This document shows positions 38,410 through 49,101 of a stretch of 64,000 nt of DNA, piece after piece. The DNA is from Synechococcus lacustris (GTDB taxonomy: Bacteria; Cyanobacteriota; Cyanobacteriia; PCC-6307; Cyanobiaceae). The notes beneath the pieces are model-generated. The model had not been told where the DNA came from and ran no database searches. It saw only the letters and a list, made by a program, of their open reading frames with translations. Both the position numbers and the translations under genes were made by a program. How positions within the stretch are numbered: the stretch's first letter is position 1; each line of letters begins with the position of its first letter. The stretch lies in NCBI GenBank assembly GCA_903943975.1, contig CAJAQB010000013.1, positions 124,001-188,000 on the forward strand, given 5' to 3'.

Positions 38410-38784
38410 TTGTCATTGAGGCTGCTTAAGGCGTGGGCAAAAACCCCATCCTGCGGGTCCTCTTCATTTCGTTCTCATTCAGGGAGAGAACCAGTGAGAG
38501 AGTGGTTGCTGGATCAAAAGCGTGAGGATCGCAAGCTCATTGGTTGCGACATCAAAACAGCTCAGTACGGCTGGCCCTTGGGTATGCCGTTGATCCGCAA
38601 GCTAGAGCCCGGCCTTTGGGAGGTAAGGTCGGATATCGATAAAGGTATTGCGCGTGTAATTTTTACGGTTGAAGATGACGCCATGATCCTCCTTCATGGC
38701 TTTATTAAAAAGTCGGCCAAGATGCCGACAGCGGAACTCAAGACTGCGAAAGAACGTCTTGCAAAACTGCGAGGATCAAAATGA
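38410..38784 (+). CDS. Gp49/HigB-family toxin with a probably frameshifted 5' end
   Basis: From about codon 25 the sequence is a normal RelE-like Gp49/HigB toxin (SGREPVREWLLDQKREDRKL, then WPLGMPLIRKLEPGLWEVRS and ARVIFTVEDD). The expected start, GTG at 38431 followed by GKNPILRVLFISF, lies in another frame, one base off. Only a TTG at 38410 opens the present frame. So either an indel has damaged the toxin start or the product has an altered N-terminus. Such toxins cut mRNA at the ribosome. The stop overlaps the higA-like start. Confidence 0.7.
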   Translation: MSLRLLKAWAKTPSCGSSSFRSHSGREPVREWLLDQKREDRKLIGCDIKTAQYGWPLGMPLIRKLEPGLWEVRSDIDKGIARVIFTVEDDAMILLHGFIKKSAKMPTAELKTAKERLAKLRGSK

Positions 38785-39065
38785 TGGACGAGCAACACTT
38801 CGGCAGCGACTTTGATGATTTCCTTCGCAACGAGCGACTTCTAGATGACGCTGAGGCCGTGGCTGCAAAGCGCGTGGTTGCCCTTCAGATCGCTCAGGAG
38901 ATGAAGCGCGCGCAGCTAACGAAGACTGAGTTGGCGCAACGTATGAAGACGAGTAGGCCGGTAGTAGATCGTCTCCTTGATCCCTCGAATCGCTCGGTCA
39001 CTCTCTCGACGCTCGGTAAGGCAGCATCAGCAGTAGGTAAGACTCTGAAAGTCGAACTTATTTAA
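38781..39065 (+). CDS. XRE-family antitoxin (HigA-like)
   Basis: The 94 residues contain a helix-turn-helix (KRAQLTKTELAQRMKTSRPV, then VDRLLDPSNRSVTLSTL) as in antitoxins paired with Gp49-type toxins, and end GKTLKVELI. It should bind the toxin and repress the shared promoter near 38381. The ATG at 38781 overlaps the toxin stop (ATGATGG). The gene is intact, unlike its partner's 5' end. Confidence 0.86.
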   Translation: MMDEQHFGSDFDDFLRNERLLDDAEAVAAKRVVALQIAQEMKRAQLTKTELAQRMKTSRPVVDRLLDPSNRSVTLSTLGKAASAVGKTLKVELI

Positions 39066-39201
39066 TGACTTGCCCAGCTCCGCCCTCTGGTGCCAGGAAA
39101 GATGCCGCCTCTGCCACCGATCGCGGAATTCTTGGAGGGGGCCCGCCCACCACAGCAACCCATGGCCTAAGCAAGAAGGCCACCGGTCGCTGACCCCCGC
39201 C

Positions 39202-39444
39202 ATGGAACCTTGTCACCCCTGGATCAAACGTTGGGGCGCCTGGAGCCTCGCTTCGGCCCTGCTGCTCTCTGGGGCTGCGGCCCTTGGGGCCACTCTCCGC
39301 GGCAGCCTCAACCTGCAGGGTTACAGCTTCACGGTTGCCGCCAGTGGTGAGGGCTCGATTCAGCTACTCACAGTGAAGGCCTGGACCACCACCCGCGCCG
39401 GGGACCAGCATCCGGCCCCGTTGCCTTGCGGCCGTACACTTTAA
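39202..39444 (+). CDS. Possible truncated secreted protein
   Basis: The 80-codon frame begins MEPCHPWIKRWGAWSLASAL and has a signal-peptide-like core (ALLLSGAAALGA), then GSLNLQGYSFTVAASGEGSI. The last about 20 residues (TRAGDQHPAPLPCGRTL) read into the operator palindrome of the YefM-YoeB module. That suggests the native C-terminus was cut off when the module arrived. No SD site is obvious, so it may not be expressed. Confidence 0.4.
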   Translation: MEPCHPWIKRWGAWSLASALLLSGAAALGATLRGSLNLQGYSFTVAASGEGSIQLLTVKAWTTTRAGDQHPAPLPCGRTL

Positions 39445-39457
39445 CGTACGGCAACGG
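39418..39457. promoter_or_regulatory. Overlapping inverted repeats, likely TA operator/promoter
   Basis: CCGTTGCC (39418-39425) pairs with GGCAACGG (39450-39457), and GCCGTAC (39431-39437) pairs with GTACGGC (39446-39452). The second pair brackets TACACT (39435-39440), a possible -10 element. It ends 10 bases before the YefM-like start. Autoregulation by the antitoxin-toxin complex at such sites is typical; binding here is inference. Confidence 0.6.
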
Positions 39458-39467
39458 GGTTTGTGAG

Positions 39468-39710
39468 ATGACCAGTGTGACGGCGACCGAGGCCCGCAGG
39501 CGGCTTTACGCCCTGATCGATGAGGTGGGGCAGTCCCACGAGGCAGTGCAGATCACAGGCAAGCGTGGCAATGCCGTGCTCCTTTCAGAGGACGACTGGC
39601 GGGCAATTCAGGAAACCCTCCACCTGATCTCTATTCCCGGGATGCGGGAATCAATCCTGGAAGGGATGGCTACACCCTCATCAGCACTGAGCAGCGAACC
39701 AGGCTGGTGA
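39468..39710 (+). CDS. YefM/Phd-family antitoxin
   Basis: The 80 residues match YefM: MTSVTATEARRRLYALIDEV at the start and QITGKRGNAVLLSEDDWRAI in the middle, then TLHLISIPGMRESILEGM. The N-terminus binds DNA and the tail binds the toxin. The stop overlaps the YoeB-like GTG start (GTGA). The ATG at 39468 is preferred over an upstream alternative within the palindrome. Confidence 0.9.
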   Translation: MTSVTATEARRRLYALIDEVGQSHEAVQITGKRGNAVLLSEDDWRAIQETLHLISIPGMRESILEGMATPSSALSSEPGW

Positions 39711-39976
39711 GCTGGACAGTTTTGTTCACTCGGCAGGCCCAGAAAGATGCCCGCAAGCTTGCCTCCGCTGCCGGTGCCCCCAAGGCTAAAGCGCAGCAGT
39801 TGCTTGATTTATTAGCAGCTGATCCCTATCGCCAACCGCCGCCCTATGAAGCCCTGGTGGGGGACCTACGGGGCGCCTATTCCCGCAGGATCAATATCCA
39901 GCACCGGCTCGTTTATCAAGTGCTAACTGAGGAGCAGGTGGTGAAGGTGTTGCGGATGTGGAGCCATTACAACTAA
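39707..39976 (+). CDS. YoeB/Txe-family mRNA interferase toxin
   Basis: The 89 residues are typical of YoeB: WTVLFTRQAQKDARKLASA at the start, PPPYEALVGDLRGAYSRRIN in the middle and HRLVYQVLTEEQVVKVLRMW with SHYN at the C-terminus, where catalytic residues lie. YoeB cuts mRNA in the ribosomal A site. The GTG at 39707 overlaps the antitoxin stop. It converges with dnaB, about 100 bases away, and closes the defence island. Confidence 0.91.
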   Translation: MSWTVLFTRQAQKDARKLASAAGAPKAKAQQLLDLLAADPYRQPPPYEALVGDLRGAYSRRINIQHRLVYQVLTEEQVVKVLRMWSHYN

Positions 39977-40077
39977 ACAGCTCACCTCTTGCCAGCGGGG
40001 CTAGGAAAGTTACCTTCTGGCCAATTTCTAAGCGCTGATTCATTGCTGGGGCTTCCCAGGCCAGAGTTGATCTAGCC

Positions 40078-41478
40078 CTAATGACCGCTCGGTGCCGCCA
40101 GGTTGCGGAAACGGGTGAATTGGGGTTCAAACAGCAGTTTCACCGTGCCCACTGGGCCGTTGCGGTGTTTGGTCACGATCACTTCGGTGATGCCGCGGTC
40201 GGGGGTGTCGGGGTTGTAATACTCGTCGCGGTAGATCATCAGCACCAGGTCGGCGTCCTGCTCGATTGAGCCTGATTCCCGCAGGTCACTGAGCATTGGC
40301 CGTTTGTTGGTGCGGGATTCCACGCCGCGGCTCAGCTGGGAGAGGGCAATCACCGGCACGTTTAGTTCCCGGGCCATGCCCTTCAGGCCCCGGGTGATGC
40401 GCGACAGCTCCTGCACCCGGTTGTCAGGGGTGGAGCCCTCCATCAACTGTAGGTAGTCGATCACGATCAGGCCCAGCTCCTTGCCCTGTTCAGCCATCAG
40501 CCGCCGGCAGAGGGAGCGCATTTCTAAGACGCCGGAATTGGGTTTGTCGTCTAGGAAGAGCGGCAACTGGCCGAGGCTATTGATGCCCTGGCCCAGCAAC
40601 GGCCATTCCTCCTGCTGCAGGCGACCGGTGCGCAGCCGACCACTTTCGATGCCCACCTCCATCGACAACAGCCGATAGGTGAGCTGTTCCTTGCTCATTT
40701 CTAGGCTGAACACGCAAACGGGCAGCTTGTGGATCTGGGCCACGTTCTTGGCGATGTTCAACACAATCGAGGTTTTGCCCATGGCCGGCCGGCCGGCAAC
40801 GATGATCAGATCACTGCGTTGCAGCCCCTGGGTGATCGCATCGAGGTCGTAGAAATTCACCGGGATGCCGGCCACGGCGGTGCCGAGCGAGCGGCTTTCG
40901 ATCTCGTTGAAGGTGCTGGTGAGAATTTCAGCGGTGGGGATCAGCCCACCGCTGGGTCTGGCCTGGCTGATGGCGAAGATTTCCTGTTCCGCCTCATCCA
41001 GCACCACGTCCATGGGCTTGCTTTGGTCAAAGCCCAGCCGGATTACATGGTTCCCTGAGCGGATCAGCTGCCGCCGCAGGTACTTATCCATCACCAGCTT
41101 GGCCACCTCATCAATCGAGGCGGTGCTGAGGGTGCGTTCCACCAGCTCACTGAGCCGTCTGGTGCCCCCCACCTTCTCGAGCTGGCCGGTGTCCGCCAGC
41201 CAGGCGCCCATGGCGGTGAGGTCTGTGGGTTTGCCCTGGCTGTGCAGCATCAGGGCGGTGCGATAGATATCGCGGTGGGCCCCCAGGTAGAAGGCCTCCG
41301 GCTGGAGCAGATCTGCCACCCGACCGATGGCGTCTGGGTCCAGCAGGATGCCGCCGAGCACCACCTCCTCCGCCTCCAGGTTCTGGGGGGGCAGCTGATC
41401 GGGGGTTGCCTCGAACAGGTCAGCGCTGTCCCGGCGGGGCCGTTCCCGTTCTGGGCCGCTCAGCGGGACAGTCACCAT
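40078..41478 (-). CDS. dnaB: Replicative DNA helicase DnaB
   Basis: The 466 residues have the DnaB N-terminal domain (PPQNLEAEEVVLGGILLDPD) and a RecA-type motor with Walker A AGRPAMGKTS (about 220), LGLIVIDYLQLMEGS and RGVESRTNKRPMLSDLRESG. It unwinds DNA at replication forks. No intein is present in the usual insertion sites. It starts 46 bases after rplI and is probably co-transcribed with it. Confidence 0.97.
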   Translation of the reverse strand: MVTVPLSGPERERPRRDSADLFEATPDQLPPQNLEAEEVVLGGILLDPDAIGRVADLLQPEAFYLGAHRDIYRTALMLHSQGKPTDLTAMGAWLADTGQLEKVGGTRRLSELVERTLSTASIDEVAKLVMDKYLRRQLIRSGNHVIRLGFDQSKPMDVVLDEAEQEIFAISQARPSGGLIPTAEILTSTFNEIESRSLGTAVAGIPVNFYDLDAITQGLQRSDLIIVAGRPAMGKTSIVLNIAKNVAQIHKLPVCVFSLEMSKEQLTYRLLSMEVGIESGRLRTGRLQQEEWPLLGQGINSLGQLPLFLDDKPNSGVLEMRSLCRRLMAEQGKELGLIVIDYLQLMEGSTPDNRVQELSRITRGLKGMARELNVPVIALSQLSRGVESRTNKRPMLSDLRESGSIEQDADLVLMIYRDEYYNPDTPDRGITEVIVTKHRNGPVGTVKLLFEPQFTRFRNLAAPSGH

Positions 41479-41524
41479 GGGCGATTAACTGGGCAGTAGC
41501 CCCCCATCGTGGCGCCTTTGCTGC

Positions 41525-41983
41525 TCAGTGGCTAACCACTTCCACGTTGATTTCGGCAACCACCTCAGGGTGGAGCTTCACTTGCACCTTGTAGCTGCCG
41601 GTGCGGTGCACTTCGGGCACGGTGATATCGCGCTTGTCGACGGGCTGCTTGGTGGCGGCTTCGATCGCTTCGGCCACGTCCACGTTGGTAACGGTGCCGA
41701 ACAGCACGTCGTCACCACCGGTTTGCTTCTTGATTGTGAAGCGACCGATGGTGTCGAGGGCGGTGCGGAAGGCCACGGCGGCGGCCTTGAGGGCGGCCTG
41801 GCGTTCGGCCTCCTTGGCCCGGCGGTGTTCCACTTGGCGCAGCACCGCAGGGGTCACGCTCAGGCCCTTGCCGGTGGGGAGGAGGAAGTTGCGGGCGTAG
41901 CCCGGGGCCACCTCCACCAGATCACCGCTCTTGCCGAGGCTCAGAACGTCTTCGTTAAGGACTACTTGTACGCGCTTAGCCAT
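41525..41983 (-). CDS. rplI: 50S ribosomal protein L9
   Basis: The 152 residues match bL9: [20 protein letters not shown] with [19 protein letters not shown] at the N-terminal RNA-binding domain, a central helix ([20 protein letters not shown]) and the C-terminal domain ending [11 protein letters not shown]. The ATG at 41983 is set by the family start; an upstream extension of 12 codons is not conserved. rplI followed by dnaB is a common bacterial order. Confidence 0.96.
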   Translation of the reverse strand: MAKRVQVVLNEDVLSLGKSGDLVEVAPGYARNFLLPTGKGLSVTPAVLRQVEHRRAKEAERQAALKAAAVAFRTALDTIGRFTIKKQTGGDDVLFGTVTNVDVAEAIEAATKQPVDKRDITVPEVHRTGSYKVQVKLHPEVVAEINVEVVSH

Positions 41984-42028
41984 GGGGACTGGATTCCTGA
42001 GTGCTGCCGAGAAGGCCAACCATTGAGC

Positions 42029-42958
42029 TTAGCGGGCGGGGTGCCTCTGGCCTACCGGTAGGCGCACCTGGGTGGCTAGGCCCAGGGCATGCATCAGCCG
42101 GATGTGCTGCCAGGTGAGGTCGATCTGACCGGCTTGCAGGCCGTGCTTGGCGGAATGGGGGAAGGCGTGGTGGTTGTTGTGCCAGCCTTCGCCGAAGGTG
42201 AGGGCGGCCACCCAGCGGTTGTTGCGGGAGGCGTCGCCACTGGGGTACACAACCTTGCCCCAGCAATGGGTGGCGGAATTCACCAGCCAGGTGATGTGAT
42301 ACACGAGCACCAGGCGTAGGGGGATGCCCCAGAGCACCAGGGCCCAGCCGCCGGCACCGGTCACGGTGCCGATCCAGAAGAGCAGGCCCGCCAGGGGCAG
42401 TTGCAGCAGCAGGAAGTACTTGTTCAGCCAGCGGTAGTAGGGGTCGCGGGCCAAGTCACCGGTGAGCCGGGGTACGGAGGCCATGGCGGGGATTTCTTCA
42501 AACATCCAGCCCATGTGGCTCCACCAGAAGCCGCGGTGGCTGTTGTGGTGATCGGCGTCGGTGTCGGAGAACTTGTGGTGGTGGCGGTGCAGGCCGGCCC
42601 AGTCGATCGGGCCGTGTTGACAGCTGATCGCCCCACAGGTGGCGAAGAAGCGTTCCAGCCATTGGGGCACCCGGAAGGCGCGGTGGCTCAGCAGGCGGTG
42701 GTAGCCGATGGTTACGCCCAGGCAGGCGGTGACCCAATAGAGCACCAGCAGGGTTGCTACGGCGGTGGGGCTCCAGAATTGGGGCAGTAGGGCGACAATG
42801 GCCAGCACGTGGATCGCCACCATGAAGCCAAGGGTGCCCCAGCGGGCCCCCTTGGGGATGGTGCCCTCGGCTTCGCCCTTACGCGGATGGCGCAGGGTGG
42901 CGGAACGCCGGGGGGGAGTGATGGCGGCGATGGGAAGCCGACCCAGGGAAGCGGTCAT
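42029..42958 (-). CDS. desC: Acyl-lipid delta-9 type fatty acid desaturase
   Basis: The 309-residue membrane protein has the three histidine boxes of desaturases: HRLLSH (about 90), HRHHH (about 127) and HNNHH (about 255), with four hydrophobic spans around them. They bind the di-iron centre that introduces a double bond at position 9 of acyl chains in membrane lipids, using ferredoxin in cyanobacteria. The position is inferred from likeness to DesC. The start at 42958 is supported by a well-formed N-terminus. Confidence 0.9.
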   Translation of the reverse strand: MTASLGRLPIAAITPPRRSATLRHPRKGEAEGTIPKGARWGTLGFMVAIHVLAIVALLPQFWSPTAVATLLVLYWVTACLGVTIGYHRLLSHRAFRVPQWLERFFATCGAISCQHGPIDWAGLHRHHHKFSDTDADHHNSHRGFWWSHMGWMFEEIPAMASVPRLTGDLARDPYYRWLNKYFLLLQLPLAGLLFWIGTVTGAGGWALVLWGIPLRLVLVYHITWLVNSATHCWGKVVYPSGDASRNNRWVAALTFGEGWHNNHHAFPHSAKHGLQAGQIDLTWQHIRLMHALGLATQVRLPVGQRHPAR

Positions 42959-43098
42959 TCGAGACGAATAGGTTTCGATGCAGGAATCCTAGCAATACGG
43001 ATTCGGATTAGGCAAGGGGGGTGGATATGGGCGCGCTCCGAGGTCCTGTGGAGAGTGAATAATGATTAAAATGCTGGCAATACGAATTTTGATCACGC

Positions 43099-43803
43099 GT
43101 GGGCTATCGGGAGCAGCTGGAGGCCGGCCATGGGGCCTTTGCCGCTTTGGTGCGCGCCTGGCATGAGCGCAATGGCTGGTCCCACAGGGTTTTGCCCTCC
43201 CTGGCGGAGCGCCTAGACCTGGGACGACTCCACAGTTCCCAGCTCTCCAACCTGCGCAACCGCAAGCTGGCCTCCCCCGGCCCAGAGGTGTTTCTCGCCC
43301 TGGGCGGCTGCAACCGCTGGCTGGCCGCCGCCCAGGCGGGCCAACAGCTTTCCCCCCAGGCGGCCGCCGCCCTTGCCGCTGATCCGGAGCTGTTGGCGGC
43401 CCTAAACCAGTCGGCCGTAGCCCTGGTGGGGCCCGAAGGCAGCGTGCTTGGGGCGGGGGAGCTGCTGGAGATCTTTGTGGGCTTGCGGGCGGTGCCTCCG
43501 GGTTTTGATCTGCGCATCAGTGAGCAGGAGGCACCGGTGTTGAGTGCTGCCCTGGCGGAACTGTTGGCGGCGGGGCGCCCCTGGCGCCAATGCCGCGACA
43601 CCGTGATGGCGGCCTATGGGGTGGAGAAACGCCAGCGGCGGGAGCGCTTCGCCGCGGTGATGGCCGGTCTGCGCGACTACAGCGCCGCCGAGCTGGATGC
43701 GGAATTGCCCGATCTGCAGCGGACCCTGGTGGCGGTGGGGCTCTCCCCGGCAGGGCTCCCCAGTGCCGATCAGCTGTTGGAGCAGTTGCGCAAGGCCGCC
43801 TAG
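43099..43803 (+). CDS. Protein of unknown function
   Basis: The 234 residues from a GTG start have an N-terminal helical part that may bind DNA (NGWSHRVLPSLAERLDLGRL, then HSSQLSNLRNRKLASPG) and a long alanine/leucine-rich helical remainder (AAAALAADPELLAALNQSAV, VMAAYGVEKRQRRERFAAVM). No catalytic motif is visible. Its upstream gap has two CAATACGRATT-like words near 42993 and 43076, possible regulator sites. Confidence 0.65.
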   Translation: MGYREQLEAGHGAFAALVRAWHERNGWSHRVLPSLAERLDLGRLHSSQLSNLRNRKLASPGPEVFLALGGCNRWLAAAQAGQQLSPQAAAALAADPELLAALNQSAVALVGPEGSVLGAGELLEIFVGLRAVPPGFDLRISEQEAPVLSAALAELLAAGRPWRQCRDTVMAAYGVEKRQRRERFAAVMAGLRDYSAAELDAELPDLQRTLVAVGLSPAGLPSADQLLEQLRKAA

Positions 43804-43860
43804 CGGCGGAGCTGGTGGGGCTCGCCCCGGCGTTTTCTTTTGTGCTTTTGCGGCCAGCTC

Positions 43861-43933
43861 GGCATCGATCAGTGCTTAGTAAAACGCCCTTGGCATCGAT
43901 CGGCACTTGGTAAAACGCCTATGGCATCGATCC
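43861..43933. repeat. 31-base tandem repeat, two copies and a partial third
   Basis: Copies at 43861-43891 and 43892-43922 share GGCATCGATC and TAAAACGCC with a few changes, and a third partial GGCATCGATC begins at 43923. The run is in the 284-base gap upstream of the PLP enzyme. Function unknown. Confidence 0.85.
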
Positions 43934-43966
43934 ATCGTCACCAGTTAAGGGATGCCGCCAGCCAGG

Positions 43967-44000
43967 AGCTCCCACCGGCAAGAAGCTCCCACCGGCAAGA
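43967..44000. repeat. 17-base direct repeat, two copies
   Basis: AGCTCCCACCGGCAAGA occurs twice in tandem (43967-43983 and 43984-44000), shortly before the PLP enzyme. It is unrelated to the 31-base unit. Slippage origin is likely. Confidence 0.85.
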
Positions 44001-44087
44001 AGCTGCAGGTGATTCAGCTAGATCCAGTTGGCCAAGGGGACCCCACCGGAATCCGTGCTGGGGGAGGCTGGGGAGCCTTGCCCTGTT

Positions 44088-45362
44088 GTGGTGCTAGCGA
44101 TTCAGCCCCCCGCCTGGCCCCTGGCCACCGACGCCGCCTGGGGGGCCGTGGCGGCAGCCCAGCAGCGGCTGCTGGCCAGTGACGCCCGCCGCACCGCCGC
44201 CGTGCAACCCCAGCTGGCCAAGGTGTTGGCGGCGTTCCAAGCGGAACGGCTCGGCACCCACCATTTCGCCTCGGTGAGTGGCTACGGCCACAACGACCTC
44301 GGCCGCGACACCCTTGACCGCGTCTTTGCCCGGGTGCTGGGGGCGGAAAAGGCGGCGGTGCGGCTGCAATTCGTTAGTGGCACCCATGCGATCGCCGCGG
44401 CCCTGTTTGGGGTGCTGCGCCCCGGCGATCGGCTGCTTTCGCTCACCGGCCGTCCCTACGACACCCTTGAGGAGGTGATCGGCCTGCGCGGCCAGGGCCA
44501 GGGTTCCCTGGCGGAATTCGGGATCAACTACGCCGAACTGCCGCTCACGGCCGCAGGGGTCGTGGATGAGGCGGGCCTTGCCGCTGCCCTGGCCCCGCCC
44601 ACCCGGATGGTGTTGATCCAGCGCAGTTGTGGTTACAGCTGGCGGCCCTCGCTGCCAGTGGCCAGCATCGGCCGCCTCTGCGAACGGGTTAAAGCCCTGC
44701 AGCCCGAATGTTTGGTGTTTGTGGACAACTGCTACGGCGAGTTAGTGGAGGCTTTGGAACCCCCCCAGGTGGGGGCGGATCTGATCGCCGGCTCTTTGAT
44801 CAAAAACCTTGGCGGCACGATCGCCCCCAGCGGCGGCTACGTGGCCGGTAAGGCTGAGCTGGTGGAGCAGGCCTGCTGTCGGCTCACGGCCCCGGGCATT
44901 GGTTCGGAGGGGGGCAGCGGCTTTGACCTGCATCGCCTGCTCTTCCAGGGCCTGTTTTTGGCGCCCCAGATGGTGGCGGAGTCGCTGATCTGTGCAGACC
45001 TGGTGGCCCAGGTGTTTGCCGACCGGGGGTTGGCGGTGCAACCGCTACCGGGGGCTGAACGCACCGATCTGATCCAGGCGGTGCGATTTGGGGAACCCCG
45101 GGCCCTGCAGGAGGTGTGTCGGGCTTTCCAGGCCTGTTCGCCGGTGGGTGGCTATGTGGATCCGGTGCCGGCGCCGATGCCTGGTTACGCCAGTGAGTTG
45201 GTGATGGCTGGCGGCACCTTCATTGATGGCAGCACCAGTGAGTTGTCGGCCGATGGACCCCTGCGGGAGCCCTATGTGCTTTTCAGCCAGGGGGGCACCC
45301 ACCGCAGCCACGCCGCCCTCGCCCTGGCGGCCGCCCTCAGCCGTTTGGATGCGGCCACTTGA
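44088..45362 (+). CDS. PLP-dependent methionine gamma-lyase family protein
   Basis: The roughly 424-residue protein fits the methionine gamma-lyase / 'aluminium resistance' fold: HHFASVSGYGHNDLGRDTLD, QFVSGTHAIAAALFGVLRPG, CLVFVDNCYGELVEALEPP, and SLIKNLGGTIAPSGGYVAG whose lysine should bind PLP. The family is thought to act on sulfur amino acids, but the exact reaction is uncertain. The start is unclear: GTG at 44088 or 44091 fits, with further GTG/TTG options upstream. Confidence 0.85.
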   Translation: MVLAIQPPAWPLATDAAWGAVAAAQQRLLASDARRTAAVQPQLAKVLAAFQAERLGTHHFASVSGYGHNDLGRDTLDRVFARVLGAEKAAVRLQFVSGTHAIAAALFGVLRPGDRLLSLTGRPYDTLEEVIGLRGQGQGSLAEFGINYAELPLTAAGVVDEAGLAAALAPPTRMVLIQRSCGYSWRPSLPVASIGRLCERVKALQPECLVFVDNCYGELVEALEPPQVGADLIAGSLIKNLGGTIAPSGGYVAGKAELVEQACCRLTAPGIGSEGGSGFDLHRLLFQGLFLAPQMVAESLICADLVAQVFADRGLAVQPLPGAERTDLIQAVRFGEPRALQEVCRAFQACSPVGGYVDPVPAPMPGYASELVMAGGTFIDGSTSELSADGPLREPYVLFSQGGTHRSHAALALAAALSRLDAAT

Positions 45363-45427
45363 GCATTTTTCAGACATACTTACGCCGCTTTCCAGCCAGC
45401 TCTTTAACCCACCCCTAATTCCCCCTG

Positions 45428-45819
45428 ATGGCCCTCTCCTTTCCGGCTGAGCTGCGGTACGCCGATAGCCATGAATACGCCGGCCCCGGCACTGCCGGGA
45501 TGCGGCTCGGCCTCAGTGCCTTTGCCGTGGATCAGCTGGGCGACATCGTTTTTGTGGAATTGCCGGCGGTGGGCGAGCAGCTGGAACGGGGCAATCGCTT
45601 TGGCACCGTGGAATCGGTGAAGGCAGTGGAGGAGATCTATGCACCGTTGTCTGGCACGGTGCTGGCCGTTAACCAGGCGGTGATCGATCAACCGGAACTG
45701 CTGCAACACGACCCCTATGGCGCCGGTTGGTTGCTGGAGATAACTGCCAGTGAGCCCAGCCAATTTGACGATCTGATTGATGCGGCCAGCTACACCACCA
45801 AGCTGGAAGGGGCCGCTTG

Positions 45820-45820
<1 letters not shown>
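45428..45820 (+). CDS. gcvH: Glycine cleavage system H protein
   Basis: The 130-residue lipoyl carrier has the lipoylation lysine in [20 protein letters not shown] near residue 63 and the family start [18 protein letters not shown]. It shuttles the aminomethyl group of glycine between GcvP, GcvT and the lipoamide dehydrogenase, important in cyanobacterial photorespiration. The stop shares one base with the gcvP ATG (TGATG). Confidence 0.96.
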
Positions 45821-48729
<2,909 letters not shown>

Positions 48730-48733
48730 GAAC

Positions 48734-48762
48734 GCCTGGCGGGCTAAATACCAGGCTCTTTT
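48734..48762 (+). terminator. Rho-independent terminator of gcvHP
   Basis: GCCTGG (48734-48739) and CCAGGC (48751-48756) form a 6-bp stem with an 11-base loop, followed by TCTTTT. It lies four bases after the gcvP stop. Confidence 0.7.
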
Positions 48763-48882
48763 ACCTAAACGCTGAAAATTTAAGATTTTCTCCTTGATTT
48801 AGCCCTTGCCTTTCAGTCATTATCTGTTGCAACTGCGGTGGAGGGGCTCGTGCCTTCCTTGTCACCGCTGCTTAAGGGGACC

Positions 48883-49101
48883 ATGGGTACCAACGACAGC
48901 CAGGGAACAGGGCCGCAATTACCGTTCCAGCACCTCTTGGACCGGGGCGAAACAGTGAATGTGGCCGGCACCAATGTGGTTCGCGTGCCCTTTGGCGTGC
49001 GGCAATCGCGCCGGGCCCGCCCCCAACGCCAGGCCACCTGGGCCACTTTGGTGCTGCCCCTGCACAGCTGGGAGCCCACCCCTCCGCCCCAGGCGGCTTA
49101 G
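48883..49101 (+). CDS. Small protein of unknown function
   Basis: The 72-residue frame starts at an ATG preceded by AAGGGGA. It has a Gln/Pro start (TNDSQGTGPQLPFQHLLDRG) and a basic middle (VRVPFGVRQSRRARPQRQAT). No motif is recognised. A GTG at 48838 would extend it by 15 residues. The 3' end overlaps the converging gene by four bases. Confidence 0.5.
   Translation: MGTNDSQGTGPQLPFQHLLDRGETVNVAGTNVVRVPFGVRQSRRARPQRQATWATLVLPLHSWEPTPPPQAA

Noticed and set aside
40078..41478. Possible intein in DnaB
   Set aside because: The protein is 466 residues, normal for DnaB, and the helicase motifs are uninterrupted.
45363..45427. Possible glycine riboswitch before gcvH
   Set aside because: The 65-base gap is too short and shows no glycine-aptamer-like stem pattern.
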